Shown: in pieces, positions 7,340 through 10,479 of the stretch | Numbering within the stretch: position 1 is the stretch's first letter | How the letters are laid out: every line of letters begins with the position of its first letter | Origin: DATJUF01 sp035502655 | GTDB taxonomy: Bacteria; Desulfobacterota; Binatia; Binatales; Binataceae | Direction: 5' to 3' | NCBI GenBank assembly: GCA_035502655.1 | Contig: DATJUF010000327.1 | Span: forward strand, 1 to 10,479 | DNA length: 10,479 nt | Notes under the pieces: generated by a model | What the model was told of the DNA's origin: nothing | What the model saw: only the letters and a program-made list of their open reading frames with translations | The model's database searches: none | Translations under genes and position numbers: made by a program

Positions 7340-7380
7340 TAGCAGCCCGTCAAAACCGAGGTTTTAGAAACGGGCTGCTA
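7340..7380. repeat. 41-bp hairpin with perfect 11-bp arms
   Basis: TAGCAGCCCGT (7340-7350) is exactly complementary to ACGGGCTGCTA (7370-7380). Inside, AAAACC (7352-7357) pairs with GGTTTT (7360-7365) around a two-base loop, so almost the whole 41 bp folds into one hairpin. There is no T-run on either side, which argues against a simple terminator. The compact, self-complementary form fits a REP/MITE-like dispersed element or the end of an insertion sequence; this cannot be settled from one copy. The arms are not repeated elsewhere in the window. Confidence 0.6.
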
Positions 7381-7480
7381 AAGAAAAGATCGATCTGATT
7401 GTCCGTTCGGCAGGAAGTGATCGACGACTAATTGGATAAAGAGTTTCCGCTCGTTGTCTTCCACACAGGCTGGCCGTGAG

Positions 7481-7720
7481 TCACGCGGCGAGGGTCGAGC
7501 GCAGCTTATGAATTACCGCATTGCTCGGCATCTCCGTCACGGCCTGCCGCCCGCTGGCGCAGATCGCGCACGCGAATGAAAACCCTTCGGGCATCGTCCG
7601 GACCATGCGCTCGAGAACAGACCTGGCTGAAGCGAGCCCCGCTTGCTTCCTCGGTCCGTCCGGCCATAGTTCGATCACGTGGATTCGGTAATGTTCGAAT
7701 ACCATCAATTCAATATTCAT
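7481..7720 (-). CDS. Hypothetical protein with a CxxC pair
   Basis: A 79-residue protein without a signal peptide or membrane helix. The ATG at 7720 begins MNIELMVFEHYRIHVIELWP; the rest contains a helical DGPRKQAGLASARSVLERM segment (21-39) and FACAICASGR (49-58), whose two Cys could bind a metal, though only one CxxC pair is present. The sequence is typical of short hypothetical proteins I associate with soil Acidobacteriota, but I do not recognise a named family. The ribosome binding site is weak (GGGCGGG). The frame extends upstream to 7852, with another ATG at 7732, but that extension has no start signal and looks degenerate. It stands alone between the two efflux units, transcribed toward the minus-strand operon. 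Function unknown. Confidence 0.5.
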   Translation of the reverse strand: MNIELMVFEHYRIHVIELWPDGPRKQAGLASARSVLERMVRTMPEGFSFACAICASGRQAVTEMPSNAVIHKLRSTLAA

Positions 7721-7947
7721 TGGCCCGCCCATCTCGCCGAAATTGTTGTTCGTCTCCGGCAATACAAATGAGTTCGATGGGGCTCGATGAGCGGCGTTTG
7801 CGAGGTCAACCCCGCCAATCCAGTCGAAAGAACAATGCCGTTGCTTTCCCAAAGACCACTTGGCGAAAAACCGGAAACGATCTCAGCCGCAGTTTCATGA
7901 TCGACTCTTCCACAGCCGCGCGCCCTTTGATGTAGTTTGGTCGCTGG

Positions 7948-8022
7948 TCATGCCCCCCGATTGCCGGTTATCAATGTGAATCCTACGAACATCGTTAGCG
8001 CGATCAGACTTCTCTTGATCAT
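7948..8022 (-). pseudogene. Orphan signal-peptide-like fragment
   Basis: A 24-codon frame starting ATG at 8022 encodes K-R followed by a hydrophobic run (SLIALTMFVGFTLITG), then stops at 7950-7948. It has no good ribosome binding site. It looks like the N-terminus of an exported protein whose frame was lost in the run of G residues near the stop; a second-frame continuation exists to about 7832. It could equally be chance. Confidence 0.3.
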
Positions 8023-8065
8023 TTCAGCGCGTGTCCTCTGAGGAAGAGAGCGGGGCGCAAGTGTA

Positions 8066-8104
8066 TTTGTTGGTCGCCAAGAACAGTTCCAGGGGACCAA
8101 CAAA
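8066..8104. promoter_or_regulatory. 39-bp interrupted palindrome, candidate operator
   Basis: TTTGTTGGTC (8066-8075) is exactly complementary to GACCAACAAA (8095-8104). The centre at 8085 is shared by an inner palindrome GAACAGTTC (8081-8089), and two further C:G pairs (8077/8093, 8078/8092) match, so 16 of 19 symmetric positions pair. A second perfect palindrome, ACTCATGAGT, follows at 8105-8114. A possible -10 box TATACA is at 8127-8132, without a clear -35. The position, about 60-100 bp upstream of the TolC-like start, fits a dimeric regulator's site or a leader hairpin. The symmetry is seen; the regulatory role is inferred. Confidence 0.5.
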
Positions 8105-8165
8105 ACTCATGAGTGCGAGTTCTTTTTATACAGAATTGAGCAACTGGGCTCTCAAATATCGCGAC

Positions 8166-9617
8166 ATGTGTCCCGATCATCGAATGCTGGCGCGAACGAC
8201 CATTACAGTTGTACTTTTGATCGTTGTCAGCCGACTCTTAGCTCAGTCTCCGCCCGTTTCACCTGACCACCCCTGGCGTTCACCCGACGAGCGGCAAATC
8301 ATAATCGGCGACCGGCAGATTCACGCACCGGGACCTCCCATCGAGCCCGACAAGATCTACTCGTTGGCCGAGTTGATCGACTTGGCTGAAGCACACAATC
8401 CGGAGACGCGTGTCGCTTGGGAAGGCGCCCGGGCCCAAGCCGCAGCCCTCGGAATCGCCCGCAGTGAGTTGTTTCCGACGCTGGCGGCCGTGGCATTAGC
8501 CGGTGCGGATCGCGACGAGGCAGCACTCGGTGCGCGGTTCTATCGCCAGAACATCGCTTCTTTTCAGCTCACGCTCGATCTGAACTACACGATTTTCGAC
8601 TTCGGAGCGCGGCGCGGTCGGATCAACGCCGAAAGTGCGCGCCTGCTCGTGTCGAACTTTGGCTTTAACGACGTTCACCGGCAACTGATCTACGAAGTTT
8701 CGCAGGCCTATTATCGGCTGCTGAATGCCGCAGGACAAGAAGAAGCTGCGGGAGCCAGCCTGGTGAATGCACAGGCCGTGCAGCAGGCTGCCGAAGAGCG
8801 TCTTCGTAATGGATTAGCGACACTACCTGACGTTCTGGAAGCGCGCAGCGCCACCGCGCAGGCGCAATACGATCTACAAGCAGTATTGGGGGCCGAGGAA
8901 ATCGCGCGGGGCGACCTCGCAACTGTTCTCGGCGCGCCCGCCAGCACACGCTTTCGCGTGCAAGCGCTGAGCGAGGTGCCGGCGAGTGAATCCATAGCCG
9001 ATACCGCGGAGCAAGCGATTCATCGGGCGCTGGAGCAGCGTCCCGATCTTCTAGCGCAGATCGCCGGCGTTCGCCTGGGCGACGCAGAGCAGCAACAGGC
9101 GCGGGCCGCTTTCTTTCCGAGCCTGAGTGTGAGCGCCGCCCCGAGTGCACAATCCTTGTACCTTATGCAGCAGAATCTTCCGTGGGGACACACCACAGGT
9201 TTGACCGGCGGCCTGACGGCGAGCCTGAACTGGACCGTGTTCGACGGAGGCGCGCGACGAAGCCGGCTCGCGCAAGCCGAGGCTCATCTCCGGCAGGCGA
9301 AGGCACAAGTCAGCGCCGCACGCGATCAGATTGAAGACCAGGTTTGGACGGCGTATTCGAACTTGAACACCGCGTTCCGGCAGCGGGAAGCCGCCGCCGC
9401 GTTGATGACCTCCGCGACGCAGTCCTACAGTGCCGCGCTGGAGTCCTACAGCTACGGCGTGCGCAACCTGCTGGACGTCACCAACGCGCAGAAGGTTCTG
9501 GCTCAAGCGCGATCGACCGAGATTTTGGCCCGCACCCAGGTGCTGGCGGCGCTTGCGGATCTCGCATTCCGAACAGGCGATGCGATTCAAGCCAACACGA
9601 GGAGCTCTCGCCCATGA
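8166..9617 (+). CDS. TolC/OprM-type outer membrane efflux protein (MdtP-like role)
   Basis: A 483-residue outer-membrane factor, first gene of the plus-strand efflux unit. The two OEP repeats are clear: the first starts YSLAELIDLAEAHNPETRVAW (65-85) and carries NYTIFDFGARRGRI (140-153); the second contains LEQRPDLLAQIAGVRLGDAEQQQA (289-312) and NWTVFDGGARRSRL (355-368). The matching NxTxFDxGARR motifs show the internal duplication. ALESYSYGVRNLLDVTNAQK (424-443) is typical of this group. Start choice is uncertain: the frame is open from GTG 8031 with an ATG at 8109. I prefer ATG 8166 (or 8184) because it leads directly into a signal-like hydrophobic segment (LARTTITVVLLIVVSRLLAQS) and because upstream sequence is palindromic and T-rich. 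No lipobox is seen. The stop overlaps the next start in an ATGA. Confidence 0.9.
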   Translation: MCPDHRMLARTTITVVLLIVVSRLLAQSPPVSPDHPWRSPDERQIIIGDRQIHAPGPPIEPDKIYSLAELIDLAEAHNPETRVAWEGARAQAAALGIARSELFPTLAAVALAGADRDEAALGARFYRQNIASFQLTLDLNYTIFDFGARRGRINAESARLLVSNFGFNDVHRQLIYEVSQAYYRLLNAAGQEEAAGASLVNAQAVQQAAEERLRNGLATLPDVLEARSATAQAQYDLQAVLGAEEIARGDLATVLGAPASTRFRVQALSEVPASESIADTAEQAIHRALEQRPDLLAQIAGVRLGDAEQQQARAAFFPSLSVSAAPSAQSLYLMQQNLPWGHTTGLTGGLTASLNWTVFDGGARRSRLAQAEAHLRQAKAQVSAARDQIEDQVWTAYSNLNTAFRQREAAAALMTSATQSYSAALESYSYGVRNLLDVTNAQKVLAQARSTEILARTQVLAALADLAFRTGDAIQANTRSSRP

Positions 9618-9883
9618 TCGCGAATGCAGGCCGCCTGTCAAGGTTTACGCTGTTGTTGCTCGCGGTAATGCTCTCCTCGAGCTGCAGTCGGGCTCCGTCC
9701 TTCGACATTCTGGGTTCCTTCTTTCCGGCCTGGCTACTGTGCGTGGCGTTGAGCCTGATAATCACGGTTGCGGCCCGCTGGCTGCTGCTGCGCGCTCATG
9801 TTTTGCTCGCGCTACCCATATTGACCTATCCGAGCCTCACCGCATTGTTCACGTTTGCGCTGTGGCTCGCCTTTTTTCGGTAG
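9614..9883 (+). CDS. ytcA: YtcA-family small membrane lipoprotein
   Basis: An 89-residue protein with an N-terminal signal ending in a lipobox-like SSSC (Cys24), then SRAPSFDILGSFFPAWLLCVALSL, a charged AARWLLLRAH stretch, and a second hydrophobic helix near 64-88 ending WLAFFR. The order (lipoprotein Cys, 'P-x-x-G-x-[YF][FY]-P-[AS]-W', two helices, short C-terminus) matches E. coli YtcA, which sits beside mdtNOP. Function in the family is not known in detail; the constant association with MdtN-type adaptors suggests an accessory role in that pump. GAGGAG lies nine bases before the ATG, which overlaps the preceding stop by four bases, so translation is probably coupled. The adaptor gene starts 12 bp downstream. 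Confidence 0.85.
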   Translation: MIANAGRLSRFTLLLLAVMLSSSCSRAPSFDILGSFFPAWLLCVALSLIITVAARWLLLRAHVLLALPILTYPSLTALFTFALWLAFFR

Positions 9884-9895
9884 GGAGGAACACGC

Positions 9896-10479
9896 ATGCA
9901 GCCAGCTGGCAATAACAAGATCGGAATTTGGATTGGCCGCATTCTCAGCGCTCTGATCGTGACGGCCGCAATCGTATCAGGACTGGTGGTGGTCGATCAC
10001 ACGAACTACTATCCGCGCACCGACGATTCCGAGATTCTCGCCAACTTTATTGGAATCGCGCCGCAGGTGGAAGGTCCGCTCATCCATCTAAATGTGCGCG
10101 ATAACCAGTTCGTGAAGAAGGGAGACCTCCTTTTCGAAATCGATGACCGGCCGTATCGGTATGCACTGGGGAAAGCAATTTCCGAGCAGGCCACGCTCGA
10201 AGGACAGGTCTCGGACGAGCGCAGAAGAATTGCGGCTCAGGTCAGTGCCGTATCCGTTGCGGAGGCGAACATCCACAGTACCGAAGCAGATGTAAGCCGA
10301 TGGGCGGCGGCCGTGGATCAGGCCAGAGCCGACGTAACAAACGCGCAGGAGGCGGTGAGCCGCGCAACAGCTGAATGGAATTATGCGAACAATAACCTGC
10401 ATCGCGTCGAGCCGCTGCTGGCGAAGCAGTTTGTCACCGTCGATCAGGTAGATCGGGCGCGGACATCAGAGATCTCGCA
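9896..10479 (+). CDS. MdtN/AaeA-type HlyD-family adaptor, 3' partial
   Basis: The first 194 residues of a periplasmic adaptor that runs off the right edge. The ATG at 9896 has GGGAGGA six bases before it. Residues about 10-34 form the membrane anchor (IGIWIGRILSALIVTAAIV). YYPRTDDSEILANFIGIAPQ (38-57) and VRDNQFVKKGDLLFEIDDRPY (67-87) are the first half-lipoyl domain in the form typical of MdtN/AaeA/YibH adaptors rather than EmrA. The coiled-coil hairpin begins near 88 and contains LLAKQFVTVDQVDRARTSE (174-192), the turn region. By analogy with mdtNOP, its pump partner would be an FUSC-family (MdtO-like) protein encoded downstream, but that is outside the window. Confidence 0.93.
   Translation, partial: MQPAGNNKIGIWIGRILSALIVTAAIVSGLVVVDHTNYYPRTDDSEILANFIGIAPQVEGPLIHLNVRDNQFVKKGDLLFEIDDRPYRYALGKAISEQATLEGQVSDERRRIAAQVSAVSVAEANIHSTEADVSRWAAAVDQARADVTNAQEAVSRATAEWNYANNNLHRVEPLLAKQFVTVDQVDRARTSEIS

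Larger units (their letters stand above)
6960..7480. other. Non-coding region rich in inverted repeats
   Basis: No gene is supported here. Short open frames on either strand lack start signals and resemble nothing I know, although on the minus strand SLFFSERCHAP (about 7056-7023) is faintly like the first helix of a TetR regulator. The stretch holds several hairpins: 7004-7010 with 7033-7039 (GCTGCCA/TGGCAGC), ATGCGGGCGCAT at 7022-7033, 7126-7146 (TGGCTGT/ACAGCCA), 7151-7200 (GCTTTGAGC/GCTCAAAAGC enclosing GCCGT/ACGGC) and 7340-7380. It must contain the promoter of the minus-strand operon, but I see no convincing -35/-10 pair. Downstream of the hypothetical gene, on the minus strand near 7440-7380, a short open stretch (KLFIQLVVDHFLPNGQ) ends at a TAG and may be a gene remnant. 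Confidence 0.5.
7721..8165. other. Intergenic stretch with apparently degenerate coding sequence
   Basis: No intact gene is supported. On the minus strand a 24-codon frame at 8022-7948 (MIKRSLIALTMFVGFTLITG...) looks like a signal peptide with nothing attached. With a frame change near 7952 the reading continues through HDQRPNYIKGRAAVEESIMK and FPVFRQVVFGKATALFFRLDW to a stop near 7832, which suggests a decayed small secreted protein. I do not recognise it. On the plus strand the TolC-like frame is open from 8031, but the part before 8166 contains the 39-bp palindrome and a T-rich AT stretch, and reads as control sequence. This segment should hold the promoter of the plus-strand efflux unit. 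Confidence 0.45.

Noticed and set aside
8031..8165. N-terminal extension of the plus-strand TolC-like protein from GTG 8031 or ATG 8109
   Set aside because: It lacks a good ribosome binding site, contains the 39-bp palindrome and an AT-rich box, and would place about 45 polar residues before the signal peptide. The true start still needs confirmation by homologue alignment.
9051..9641. Minus-strand open frame opposite the second TolC-like gene
   Set aside because: It is a codon-bias shadow of a GC-rich gene, and the sense frame has clear family motifs throughout.

Overview
The window reads as a chromosomal stretch from a soil-type Gram-negative bacterium. Two complete TolC-like proteins, a lipobox protein and an outer-membrane beta-barrel show that the cell has an outer membrane. 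The GC-rich bases and the flavour of the proteins (DUF420, a short Cys-X-X-Cys hypothetical protein, many beta-barrels and efflux pumps) suggest Acidobacteriota. No phylogenetic marker is present, so this is a tentative inference.

Layout. (1) 1-672, plus strand: the C-terminal part of an endonuclease/exonuclease/phosphatase-fold protein, cut by the left edge. (2) 673-970: a short convergent gap with no supported gene. (3) 6959 down to 971, minus strand: one tightly packed unit, read in the order outer-membrane beta-barrel, PqiC/YmbA-type ABC-transport auxiliary lipoprotein (broken by several frameshifts), EmrA-type periplasmic adaptor, EmrB-type DHA2 MFS pump, TolC-type outer-membrane factor, DUF420 membrane protein. 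Gaps are 13 to 31 bp and one junction is an ATGA stop/start overlap, so this is very probably an operon. (4) 6960-7480: a non-coding region rich in inverted repeats, including a perfect 14-bp palindrome just upstream of the operon's first ribosome binding site and a 41-bp hairpin with perfect 11-bp arms at 7340-7380. (5) 7481-7720, minus: a small hypothetical protein. (6) 7721-8165: no intact gene, apparently degenerate sequence, with a striking 39-bp interrupted palindrome at 8066-8104. (7) 8166-10479, plus strand: a second efflux unit, TolC-type outer-membrane factor, YtcA-family small lipoprotein, then an MdtN/AaeA-type adaptor running off the right edge. The order resembles the E. coli ytcA-mdtNOP group, so an FUSC-type MdtO-like pump may lie just beyond the window.

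How the genes work together. The minus-strand unit encodes all three layers of an EmrAB-TolC tripartite exporter: inner-membrane proton-driven pump, periplasmic adaptor and outer-membrane duct. It also encodes envelope proteins not normally part of such a pump. The plus-strand unit has an adaptor and duct of a different subfamily. The two pumps diverge from a shared, palindrome-rich control region that contains no intact regulator gene. The points most worth a second look are the shattered PqiC-like lipoprotein inside an otherwise intact pump operon, the unusual motif A and motif C regions of the MFS pump, and the palindromes in front of each efflux unit.
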